A stretch of DNA of 64,000 nt from Limnohabitans sp. Rim47 (GTDB lineage Bacteria > Pseudomonadota > Gammaproteobacteria > Burkholderiales > Burkholderiaceae_C), in NCBI RefSeq assembly GCF_001517545.1, contig NZ_FBYA01000001.1, forward strand, positions 652,929 to 716,928. Direction: 5' to 3'. Shown in pieces: positions 35,472-43,547 of this stretch. Each line of letters begins with the position of its first letter. Positions within the stretch are counted from its first letter, which is position 1. The notes beneath the pieces are model-generated. The model was not told the origin of the DNA. It worked only from the letters and a program-made list of their open reading frames with translations, and searched no databases. The position numbers were made by a program, and so were the translations under genes.

Positions 35472-36032
35472 ATGACGATTGCAGACATCAAAAAAACAAC
35501 TGAAACCAAAATGGAGCAGTCCATTGCGGCATTCAAGAACAACCTGACGCGTATTCGCACGGGCCGTGCCAACCCTGCGTTGTTGGACACGATTCAGGTT
35601 GACTATTACGGCTCGATGTTGCCCTTGTCCCAAGTGGCCAATGTGTCCTTGATGGATTCGCGCACCATCAGCGTTCAGCCTTGGGAAAAGTCCATGGCCG
35701 CTAAAATCGAAAAGGCCATTCGTGAAAGCGAGTTGGGTCTGAACCCTGCTTCGATGGGCGAGCTGATTCGTGTTCCTATGCCGGCCATGAGTGAAGAGCG
35801 TCGCAAGGAAATGACCAAGTTGGCCCGCACAGAAGGTGAAAACGCCAAGATCGCTATTCGCAATCTGCGCCGTGACGCCAATGAGTCGGTTAAAAAGCTG
35901 GTCAAAGACAAAGAGGCCTCTGAAGACGATCAAAAACGCGCTGAAGCCGACACCCAAAAACTGACCGACAAGCGCATGACCGAGATTGACCAGTTGGTGA
36001 CTGCCAAAGAACAAGAGATCATGGCGGTTTGA
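35472..36032 (+). CDS. frr: Ribosome recycling factor
   Basis: A 186-residue RRF with the usual length and segments (IRTGRANPALLD, VQPWEKSMAAKIEKAI, MTEIDQLVTAKEQEIMAV). It starts at the ATG at 35472 with an AGGAG site. A terminator follows, and uppS, which normally comes next, is not there. Confidence 0.97.
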   Translation: MTIADIKKTTETKMEQSIAAFKNNLTRIRTGRANPALLDTIQVDYYGSMLPLSQVANVSLMDSRTISVQPWEKSMAAKIEKAIRESELGLNPASMGELIRVPMPAMSEERRKEMTKLARTEGENAKIAIRNLRRDANESVKKLVKDKEASEDDQKRAEADTQKLTDKRMTEIDQLVTAKEQEIMAV

Positions 36033-36069
36033 GTTTGAATCCCTTGCCGTGGCATGCCGCGGCCTGAAT

Positions 36070-36094
36070 GGCCGCCCATTGGCGGCCTTTTTTT
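36070..36094 (+). terminator. Intrinsic terminator between frr and cdsA
   Basis: GGCCGCC (36070-36076) pairs with GGCGGCC (36081-36087) around CATT, followed by seven T. It ends the rpsB-frr unit; cdsA begins 12 bases later, so read-through or a hidden promoter must feed it. Confidence 0.8.
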
Positions 36095-36105
36095 CTGGAG
36101 AATCC

Positions 36106-36954
36106 ATGCTCAAACAAAGAGTCATCACTGCTCTGGCCTTGCTGGCCTTGCTTTTACCCGCCTTGTTTGCGTCCAACCCTTGGCCTTTTATGGGCTTGAC
36201 GGTGGTGTTGATCGCAGCAGGTGCATGGGAGTGGGGGCGCTTGAATGGCATGCCCGCTTGGCTGGCCTGGTCGGGTGCGGTCATCTGTTTGTTGGCTTGC
36301 GCAGTGGCTGAACAGTTGGGCTGGGTACAGCGCACGCCGCCGCTTGTTTGGTTGATGGCTGGTGCGATGTGGGTTTTGCTGGGTGCCTGGATGATTCAGC
36401 GAGGGGTTGCTGGCTGGGGGCTTTGGCCACGCGGCGTTCGTTGGATGGCCGGATTGTTGCTTTTGACCTTGGCCTGGGTGGCCATGGCACAAGCCCACCA
36501 GCGAGGGGTGAATTTTCTGTTGTCCGTCCTGGTACTGGTCTGGGCGGCCGATGTTTTTGCCTATTTTTTTGGCAAAGCTTTTGGCGGGCGTTGGATCAAG
36601 ATCAAGCTGGCAGCCAACATCAGTCCCGGTAAAAGTTGGGAAGGTGTTTTTGGCGGCATGCTCGGGGTTTTGCTGGTCGCCCTTGCGTGGGTCGAAGTTG
36701 ACCGTCGCTTGGCGTTGCCTGACTCGAGCTTTTATTCCTTGTTGTTTGCCAAAGGTGGGTGGGTTGCCTTGCCCGCCTTGTTGTTCATGTCCGCCATGAG
36801 CGTGGTCGGCGATCTGGTGGAGTCCTTGGTCAAACGCAGTGCAGGCATGAAAGACAGCTCGGGTTTGTTGCCCGGACACGGCGGCGTGCTGGACCGAGTC
36901 GATGCATTGCTGCCAGCGTTGCCTTTGGCGATGATGCTGGTTTTCTGGATTTAA
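36106..36954 (+). CDS. cdsA: Phosphatidate cytidylyltransferase
   Basis: A 282-residue polytopic membrane enzyme making CDP-diacylglycerol. About eight hydrophobic segments are present, and SAGMKDSSGLLPGHGGVLDRVDAL is the CDP-alcohol signature near the C-terminus. I chose the ATG at 36106 (MLKQRVITALAL) with a TGGAG site. Confidence 0.95.
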   Translation: MLKQRVITALALLALLLPALFASNPWPFMGLTVVLIAAGAWEWGRLNGMPAWLAWSGAVICLLACAVAEQLGWVQRTPPLVWLMAGAMWVLLGAWMIQRGVAGWGLWPRGVRWMAGLLLLTLAWVAMAQAHQRGVNFLLSVLVLVWAADVFAYFFGKAFGGRWIKIKLAANISPGKSWEGVFGGMLGVLLVALAWVEVDRRLALPDSSFYSLLFAKGGWVALPALLFMSAMSVVGDLVESLVKRSAGMKDSSGLLPGHGGVLDRVDALLPALPLAMMLVFWI

Positions 36955-36970
36955 GTGAAGAGCACATTCC

Positions 36971-38164
36971 ATGCAAACAAAACAACGCATCACCATCTTG
37001 GGCTCAACCGGTTCGATTGGCAAAAGCACATTGGATGTTTTGGCCCGTCATCCAGGGCAGTTTGGGGTGTATGCATTGACGGCCTCGACGCAGGTCGGCT
37101 TGATGTTGGCCCAATGTGCCCAGTTTCGGCCTGAGGTCGCTGTCATGGTCCGCGAAGATGAGGCACGCTTGTTGGCAGACAAGCTGAAGGCCGAAGGTTT
37201 GAACACCGAGGTCCGATGGGGCGCTGCCGCTTTGGATGCGGTGGCCTCTGCGCCTGAGGTGGATGCTGTCATGGCTGCCATTGTGGGGGCGGCAGGTTTG
37301 TCACCTTGTTTGGCGGCAGCACGTTCAGGGAAAAAACTGTTATTGGCCAACAAAGAGGCGCTGGTGGTGGGCGGTGAAGTGTTCTTGACTGCCGTGCGTG
37401 AGGGCGGAGCGGTGTTGTTGCCGATTGACAGCGAGCACTCCGCTATTTTCCAATCACTGCCCGAAGACCCCTCTACTTGGCAACGGCGGGTCGACAAAAT
37501 CATTTTGACGGCCTCGGGTGGGCCGTTTCGTGGTCGCGACCCATCGACACTCCATGAGGTCAGCCCTGATCAGGCCTGCGCTCACCCCAACTGGGTGATG
37601 GGTCGCAAAATTTCGGTGGATTCGGCAACCATGATGAACAAAGCCCTTGAGGTCATAGAAGCGCGTTATTTGTTTGGCTTGGACCCGGACCAGCTTGAGG
37701 TTGTGATTCACCCCCAAAGCGTGATCCATTCCATGGTGCAGTACAAAGACAATTCTGTGGTGGCCCAGCTGGGCACGCCCGACATGCGGGTGCCGATTGC
37801 ATTTGGCCTGAGCTGGCCTGAGCGCATGGTGTCGGGCGCCGCCGCGTTGGATTTTCATGCCTTGGCAGCTATGACGTTTGAGTCGATGGACGATCACGGT
37901 CATCCCGAGAGGTTCCCTGGGTTGAAGCTGGCGTGGGCCACCTTGAAAGGAGCACCAGGCAGCTGTGCAGTTTTGAACGCGGCCAACGAAATTGCGGTGG
38001 AGGCATTTCTGAATCGGCAGATTCGTTTTGACCACATTCACCATGTCAATGAGGCAACCCTGCAGAACGTGGTCAGTGGTCGACCTGAAAACCTCGATGA
38101 TTTGCTGGTTCTTGACCACCGAAGTCGTGTGGCGGCACGTGAAGTGGTGGCAAGACTGAGTTGA
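36971..38164 (+). CDS. dxr: 1-deoxy-D-xylulose 5-phosphate reductoisomerase
   Basis: A 397-residue NADPH-dependent enzyme, the second step of the MEP isoprenoid route. The cofactor motif LGSTGSIGKSTLDV is at residues 11-24. Metal- and substrate-binding segments include LLPIDSEHSAIFQ (metal ligand Asp/Glu), MGRKISVDSATMMNKALE and IHPQSVIHSMVQY. It follows cdsA by 16 bases. The gene normally after it, rseP, is absent. Confidence 0.97.
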   Translation: MQTKQRITILGSTGSIGKSTLDVLARHPGQFGVYALTASTQVGLMLAQCAQFRPEVAVMVREDEARLLADKLKAEGLNTEVRWGAAALDAVASAPEVDAVMAAIVGAAGLSPCLAAARSGKKLLLANKEALVVGGEVFLTAVREGGAVLLPIDSEHSAIFQSLPEDPSTWQRRVDKIILTASGGPFRGRDPSTLHEVSPDQACAHPNWVMGRKISVDSATMMNKALEVIEARYLFGLDPDQLEVVIHPQSVIHSMVQYKDNSVVAQLGTPDMRVPIAFGLSWPERMVSGAAALDFHALAAMTFESMDDHGHPERFPGLKLAWATLKGAPGSCAVLNAANEIAVEAFLNRQIRFDHIHHVNEATLQNVVSGRPENLDDLLVLDHRSRVAAREVVARLS

Positions 38165-38383
38165 TGTTTTTGGGCAGGGCGCAAGCTGTCGTACAGGCCT
38201 TTCATGCCCTTTTCGTGAGGTGTATTATCTTGGCTTCATTGCCTTGACTGCTGTAGCCTTGACGGTGCCAGTAAAAATGATGAACTGCCCCTTTGAGGTG
38301 GCACTTTGCTTGGTTTTTCAAATGGTTTTTTGGCCGATCGTGGTGTATGACCATTCGGCCTTTGACCTTTATATGGTTGCTCC

Positions 38384-40702
38384 ATGAATTTTTTAGATCT
38401 TCGTTCGCGCATTCAACCTGCTGTACTGACAGTGGTGGCGTCCTTGATGGCTTGTATGCCGGCCTGGGCTGTTGACCCATTTACTGTGCGCGATATCCGC
38501 GTTGAGGGTTTGCAGCGCATCGAGTCTGGTACTGTTTTTGCCTCTTTGCCATTGCGGGTGGGTGATGAATATTCGGATGAAAAAGGCGCTGCAACCATTC
38601 GCGCTCTTTTTGCACTCGGTTTGTTCAAGGATGTGCGCCTCGAGACCCAAGGTGATGTGTTGGTTGTGGTGGTTGAAGAGCGCCCATCGGTGGCCGCAGT
38701 TGAGTTCATCGGGCTCAAGGAGTTTGACAAGGATGTCTTGCTCAAGGCTTTGAAAGAGGTGGGTTTGGCCGAAGGTCGACCCTATGACAAAGCGCTTGCT
38801 GATAAGGCCGAGCAGGAACTCAAGCGTCAGTACATCAGCCGCAGTCTTTACGGCGCCGAAGTGGTGAGCACAGCAACGCCAGTGGACCGCAATCGGGTGA
38901 ACCTGAGTTTCACCATCACCGAAGGTGGGCCTGCGAAGATCAAGCAAATTCAGATCGTGGGCAATAAGGCTTTTTCAGAATCCGATTTACGAGATCAGTT
39001 CAACCTGGACACCGGTGGCTGGATGAGTTGGTACACCAAGTCTGACCGCTATGCCCGCACCAAACTCAATGCCGACCTGGAGGCTTTGCGGTCATATTAC
39101 TTGGCCCGTGGTTTTCTGGAGTTCAGGATTGACTCGACCCAGGTGGCGATGTCTCCAGACAAGCAGGAAATGGCGATCACCATCAACGTGACCGAAGGGG
39201 AGCGTTTTGTGGTCTCTGGCGTCAAGCTCGAGGGCAACTACCTCGACAAGGACGAAGAGTTCAAGGCCTTGGTCAAGATCGGTGTTGGCAAGCCTTACAA
39301 CGCAGAAACCGTGGCCGAGACCACCAAAGCGTTCACCGATTACTTTGGCAAGTTTGGTTTTGCCTTTGCCCGGGTCGAAGCCAAGCCAGAGATCGACCGA
39401 CAAAACAACCGTGTCCAATTTGTCTTGCAGGCAGAACCATCACGCCGCGCTTATGTCAGGCGCATTCTGGTGGCGGGCAATAACCGCACCCGGGACGAAG
39501 TGATTCGTCGCGAGTTTCGCCAGTTCGAAGCGGCTTGGTATGACGGTGACAAAATCCGCCTGTCACGTGACCGTGTTGACCGTTTAGGCTTCTTCACAGA
39601 CGTGAACGTGGAAACCATCGAAATTCCGGTCACCCCCGATCAGGTTGATTTGACTTTCACCGTGGCCGAAAAGCCCACTGGCAGCATCTCTTTGGGTGCA
39701 GGTTTCTCTTCTGCCGAAAAAGTGACTTTGAGTTTTGGCATTCGCCAGGAAAATGCCTTCGGTTCTGGCAATTACCTGGCTGTTGAGGTCAATACCAGCA
39801 AGTACAACCGCAATCTGGTGCTGAGCACCACCGATCCGTATTTCACTCAAAACGGCATTTCGAGGACGCTCGATGTGTTCCAGCGTACAACGCGGCCTTA
39901 TTTGGGCGACATCAATTCGTACAGTTTGATCAATTCGGGTTTGGGTTTGCGTTTTGGCGTGCCGGTGACTGAAACAGACACTGTTTTTGTGGGCGCCAAT
40001 GCCGAGCAGACGCAGATCAAAGAAGGGACAGGCTTGCCAGATCCCTACAAGGAGTATGCCGGCAAATTTGGCAGTACCAGCACGGCTTTGCCACTGACCT
40101 TGGGCTGGGCCCGTGATGGGCGTGACAGTGCTCTGGTGCCGACCAAAGGGACATATCAGCGCCTGAATGCAGACCTGAGTCTTGCCGGTGATGTTCGTTA
40201 TTTCCGCAGCAATTACCAGTACCAGCAATACTTCCCTTTGAGCAAGAAATACACTTTGGCATTGAATGCCGATCTGGGCTGGGGCACTGGCTTGAATGGT
40301 CAAGAGTACCCTCTGTTCAAGAACTTCTACGTCGGTGGTTTGGGCAGTGTTCGAGGTTTTGAGCAATCCACATTGGGCCCATCCAAGCCCACAAGCGCGA
40401 CCAATTTGACCCGTGTTTACCTAGGCGGAGCTAAAAAGCTGGTTTTAAATGCAGAGTTCATGATGCCTTTCCCGGGCGCAGGTAATGACAAAACTCTGCG
40501 TTTGTACGGTTTTACCGATGTGGGCAGAGCCTTTGATGACAGCGAAAAGCTGTCTCTGAGCGAATTGCGTGCCTCCGCAGGCATCGGCCTGAGCTGGATT
40601 TCACCCATGGGCCCATTGCGCTTCTCTTACGCAATGCCCATCCGGCAGCAGACAGGCGATAAAATCCAACGACTTCAATTCCAAATCGGAACATCCTTCT
40701 AA
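38384..40702 (+). CDS. bamA: Outer membrane protein assembly factor BamA
   Basis: A 772-residue Omp85 protein that folds beta-barrels into the outer membrane. A signal peptide ends near MPAWAVDPFTV (residue 30), then five POTRA domains (about residues 30-430), then a 16-strand barrel with VRGF in loop 6 (GGLGSVRGFEQSTLG) and a C-terminal Phe. The ATG at 38384 has no clear ribosome site; a 36-codon frame ends in an ATGA overlap with it (see findings). The 219 bases before it lack a recognisable gene. Confidence 0.95.
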   Translation: MNFLDLRSRIQPAVLTVVASLMACMPAWAVDPFTVRDIRVEGLQRIESGTVFASLPLRVGDEYSDEKGAATIRALFALGLFKDVRLETQGDVLVVVVEERPSVAAVEFIGLKEFDKDVLLKALKEVGLAEGRPYDKALADKAEQELKRQYISRSLYGAEVVSTATPVDRNRVNLSFTITEGGPAKIKQIQIVGNKAFSESDLRDQFNLDTGGWMSWYTKSDRYARTKLNADLEALRSYYLARGFLEFRIDSTQVAMSPDKQEMAITINVTEGERFVVSGVKLEGNYLDKDEEFKALVKIGVGKPYNAETVAETTKAFTDYFGKFGFAFARVEAKPEIDRQNNRVQFVLQAEPSRRAYVRRILVAGNNRTRDEVIRREFRQFEAAWYDGDKIRLSRDRVDRLGFFTDVNVETIEIPVTPDQVDLTFTVAEKPTGSISLGAGFSSAEKVTLSFGIRQENAFGSGNYLAVEVNTSKYNRNLVLSTTDPYFTQNGISRTLDVFQRTTRPYLGDINSYSLINSGLGLRFGVPVTETDTVFVGANAEQTQIKEGTGLPDPYKEYAGKFGSTSTALPLTLGWARDGRDSALVPTKGTYQRLNADLSLAGDVRYFRSNYQYQQYFPLSKKYTLALNADLGWGTGLNGQEYPLFKNFYVGGLGSVRGFEQSTLGPSKPTSATNLTRVYLGGAKKLVLNAEFMMPFPGAGNDKTLRLYGFTDVGRAFDDSEKLSLSELRASAGIGLSWISPMGPLRFSYAMPIRQQTGDKIQRLQFQIGTSF

Positions 40703-41220
40703 TGAAAACGATTCGCAAGAACCTCCTCGTCGCTCTTTTGGCGGGTGCATCGGCATTTACTGGCTTGGTGCAAGCACAAGATTTCAAAATTGGCATCGTC
40801 AATACAGACCGAATTTTGCGTGATTCGAATGTGGCCAAAGCGGCTCAGGCCAAGTTGGAGTCCGAGTTTTTGAAGCGCGAAAAAGACCTCAACGAGGCCA
40901 TCAGCTCGTTCAAGGCGTCGGCTGAAAAGTTTGAGCGCGATGCGCCCACACTGGCTGAGGCTCAGCGCGTGGCCAAACAAAAGCAATTGATTGAGCAAGA
41001 CCGCGATTTGAAGCGTCGCCAGCGGGAATTTCAGGAAGACCTGGGTGCGCGCAAGAATGAAGAAAATCAAATGCTTTTCGAAAAAGCGGGTCGCGCGGTC
41101 AAGCAAGTCGCTGAGTCCGAGAAGTACGACTTGGTATTGCAAGATGCCGCTTACTTCAATCCCAAGCACGACATTACCGAAAAAGTCATCAAGGCCCTCA
41201 ACGCCTCGGTTGGCAAATAA
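40702..41220 (+). CDS. skp: Periplasmic chaperone Skp/OmpH
   Basis: A 172-residue chaperone that carries unfolded outer-membrane proteins to BAM. A signal peptide (residues 1-25, cleaved near VQAQD) precedes the helical tentacles, FLKREKDLNEAISSFKASAEKF. The ATG shares its A with the bamA stop (TAATG). A small hairpin (41219-41236) separates it from lpxD. Confidence 0.93.
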   Translation: MKTIRKNLLVALLAGASAFTGLVQAQDFKIGIVNTDRILRDSNVAKAAQAKLESEFLKREKDLNEAISSFKASAEKFERDAPTLAEAQRVAKQKQLIEQDRDLKRRQREFQEDLGARKNEENQMLFEKAGRAVKQVAESEKYDLVLQDAAYFNPKHDITEKVIKALNASVGK

Positions 41221-41243
41221 CAGGCATTTGCCTGTTTGAGACC

Positions 41244-42230
41244 GTGTCGCTGACGCTTGGCGCTATCGTAGAGGCACTTGGCGGCCGTCTGTTAGGAGCT
41301 TCCGATATGCAGATATCGGGCTTGGCGCCTTTGCAGACTGCCCAGCGCGGCCAAATCAGTTTTCTGAGCCAAGCCAGATACCAGAATCAGTTGGATCCAA
41401 GTCTCGCTGGGTGTGTCATTGTGGCCCCGGCTTTTGAGTCACAGGTTGTACACCGCCCTGCGGCCATCATCACCGATGACCCGTATTTGTACTTTGCCCG
41501 TTTGACGCGATTGTGGAAAGGCGCGCACCACAAAGCTGCAGGCCCTCGTATCCATCCCAGTGCAGTCATCGATCCAGAGGCCAGCATTGCCGATGATGCC
41601 GTGATCGGACCTTTGTGTGTGGTGGAGCGTGGGGCCCAAGTGGGGGCTGGAACCGTTCTCAAATCGCGCGTGACCGTTGGAGAGGATTGCACCATCGGGG
41701 AGCGTTGTCTGGTGCATTCAGGCGTCGTGATCGGTGCCGATGGTTTTGGATTTGCCCCGCACCAAGGTACGTGGGAAAAAATCGAGCAACTGGGTGCCGT
41801 GCGCATTGGCAACGATGTGGAAATCGGTGCCAACACCTGCATAGACCGAGGCGCTCTGGACGATACAGTGATCGAAGATGGCGTCAAACTCGACAACCTG
41901 ATTCAGATCGGACACAACGTCCATGTGGGGTGTCACACCGCCATGGCCGGATGTGTGGGAGTGGCAGGCAGTGCGCGAATTGGAGCGCATTGCACTGTAG
42001 GTGGTGGTGCTGTGGTGCTGGGCCACTTGAGCCTGGCTGACCATGTGCATATTTCTGCAGCATCGGTGGTCACACGTTCCATCCTGCAGCCAGGGCAGTA
42101 CACCGGTATGTTTCCGTTGGACAGCAATGCCAATTGGGAGAAAAACGCCGCCAGTCTCAAACAATTGTCGCGATTGCGTGAACGCATCAAAGCCTTAGAG
42201 GCTGACATTCAAAACAACAAGGAAACCTGA
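41244..42230 (+). CDS. lpxD: UDP-3-O-(3-hydroxyacyl)glucosamine N-acyltransferase
   Basis: A 328-residue hexapeptide-repeat enzyme that adds the second acyl chain to the lipid A precursor. An N-terminal uridine-binding domain (about 1-100) is followed by left-handed beta-helix repeats and a C-terminal helix (LKQLSRLRERIKALEADI). The catalytic His is in IQIGHNVHVG. It begins with GTG at 41244. If the acceptor is the 3-amino sugar (see gnnA, gnnB), its substrate would be the 3-N-acylated form. Confidence 0.95.
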   Translation: MSLTLGAIVEALGGRLLGASDMQISGLAPLQTAQRGQISFLSQARYQNQLDPSLAGCVIVAPAFESQVVHRPAAIITDDPYLYFARLTRLWKGAHHKAAGPRIHPSAVIDPEASIADDAVIGPLCVVERGAQVGAGTVLKSRVTVGEDCTIGERCLVHSGVVIGADGFGFAPHQGTWEKIEQLGAVRIGNDVEIGANTCIDRGALDDTVIEDGVKLDNLIQIGHNVHVGCHTAMAGCVGVAGSARIGAHCTVGGGAVVLGHLSLADHVHISAASVVTRSILQPGQYTGMFPLDSNANWEKNAASLKQLSRLRERIKALEADIQNNKET

Positions 42231-42232
42231 CC

Positions 42233-42673
42233 ATGATGGACATTCATCAAATTCTCAAACAGTTGCCGCATCGCTACCCATTTTTGCTGGTCGATCGCGT
42301 GTTAGAAATCGAAAAAGGCGTTCGCATCAAGGCCTTGAAAAATGTGACCATCAATGAGCCATTTTTCACGGGCCATTTCCCACATCGCCCGGTCATGCCG
42401 GGTGTGTTGATGCTCGAAGCTCTGGCGCAGGCGGCGGCGTTGTTGTCCTTTGACACGCTGGATACCGCCCCCGATGACAACACGGTTTATTACTTTGCTG
42501 GTATTGATGGTGCCCGTTTCAAGCGGCCCGTGGAGCCAGGTGATCAGTTGACCCTTGAGGTCCAGTTGGATCGTATGAAGGCCGGTATTTTCAAGTTCAA
42601 AGCCCAAGCCAAAGTGGGTCATGAGTTGGCCTGTGAAGCCGAGTTGATGTGCACCATGCGCAAAATTGCCTGA
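42233..42673 (+). CDS. fabZ: 3-hydroxyacyl-[acyl-carrier-protein] dehydratase FabZ
   Basis: A 146-residue hot-dog dehydratase. LPHRYPFLLVDRV (with catalytic His) and GHFPHRPVMPGVLMLEALAQ (with catalytic Glu) are the two signature stretches. It begins two bases after the lpxD stop. It removes 3-hydroxyacyl-ACP from the same pool used by LpxA and LpxD. Confidence 0.96.
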   Translation: MMDIHQILKQLPHRYPFLLVDRVLEIEKGVRIKALKNVTINEPFFTGHFPHRPVMPGVLMLEALAQAAALLSFDTLDTAPDDNTVYYFAGIDGARFKRPVEPGDQLTLEVQLDRMKAGIFKFKAQAKVGHELACEAELMCTMRKIA

Positions 42674-42679
42674 GGACCT

Positions 42680-43495
42680 ATGGCGACTATCCATTCCACT
42701 GCATTGGTTGATCCGGCTGCTCAGCTGGACGACTCCGTGACCGTTGGTCCTTACACCATCATTGGCCCGAATGTGACGATCGGCGCAGGCTCCACAGTGG
42801 GCTCGCATTGCACCATCGAGGGTTACACCACCATCGGCTTGAACAACCATGTTCACAGCTACACCTCCTTGGGCGCTGCGCCTCAAGATAAAAAATACGC
42901 GGGTGAGCCGACCCGATTGGTGATCGGCAACGGCAACACTATTCGCGAGTTTTGTACCTTCAATGCTGGAACGGTCAACGGCGGGGGCGTCACTCAAGTG
43001 GGAGACGACAACCTGTTCATGGCCTACGTCCATTTGGCGCACGATTGCCACATTGGCAGCCACACCATTTTTGCCAACAACTCCCAATTGGCCGGTCACG
43101 TCGTCGTGGGTGACTGGGTGATCCTGGGCGGCTTCACGGTGGTGCGTCAGTTCTTGCGTTTGGGGGCTCACAGCTTCACTGCAATGTGCACTTTGCTGTT
43201 TGCCGATCTGCCACCGTATGTGACTTGCCAGGGCCAACCTGCTGCCGCGCGGACCGTGAACGCCGAAGGTCTCCGACGTCGTGGCTATTCGCCAGTCCGC
43301 ATTGCGGCCGTGCGTGCCATGCACAAAGCCTTGTACCGTGAAAATTTGACGTTCGAAGCGGCCAAAGAGCGCATTCTCCAAATCGCCAAGGACAAACCCG
43401 AGGCTCAGGGGGATGTGGAGATGATGTTGAGCTTCCTTGCGGGCGTTTCGCCCAAAGTGGGCATTGTTCGTTCGCGCCGCCGTTCGGTGGACTGA
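42680..43495 (+). CDS. lpxA: Acyl-ACP--UDP-sugar O/N-acyltransferase, probably acting on UDP-GlcNAc3N
   Basis: A 271-residue left-handed beta-helix trimer subunit. The catalytic histidine (E. coli 125) is His121, and 122 and 144 are also His (118 and 140). Asp74 and Lys76 equivalents in PQDKKYAGEP are conserved, as is NAEGLRRRG. By alignment, however, E. coli His99 is Asn95, His160 is Arg156, and the acyl ruler Gly173 is Met169 (codon 43184-43186). Met at the ruler means a 10-carbon chain preference in Pseudomonas. Since gnnA and gnnB follow, the acceptor is probably the 3-amino sugar. A 53-base gap with a hairpin leads to gnnA. Confidence 0.93.
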   Translation: MATIHSTALVDPAAQLDDSVTVGPYTIIGPNVTIGAGSTVGSHCTIEGYTTIGLNNHVHSYTSLGAAPQDKKYAGEPTRLVIGNGNTIREFCTFNAGTVNGGGVTQVGDDNLFMAYVHLAHDCHIGSHTIFANNSQLAGHVVVGDWVILGGFTVVRQFLRLGAHSFTAMCTLLFADLPPYVTCQGQPAAARTVNAEGLRRRGYSPVRIAAVRAMHKALYRENLTFEAAKERILQIAKDKPEAQGDVEMMLSFLAGVSPKVGIVRSRRRSVD

Positions 43496-43504
43496 AAACT
43501 CAAA

Positions 43505-43527
43505 GGGGCAGGCGCTTTTCCTGCCCC
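43505..43527 (+). other. GC-rich hairpin without T-run between lpxA and gnnA
   Basis: GGGGCAGG (43505-43512) pairs with CCTGCCCC (43520-43527). No T-run follows. It may be an RNA-processing or attenuating structure inside the operon. Confidence 0.6.
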
Positions 43528-43547
43528 GAGCATGAAAGGAGGGCCCC

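Noticed and set aside
38165..38383. Remnant of rseP
   Set aside because: No frame in this gap shows zinc-site or PDZ segments of RseP, and no stretch resembles its start. It is reported as an absence, not a pseudogene.
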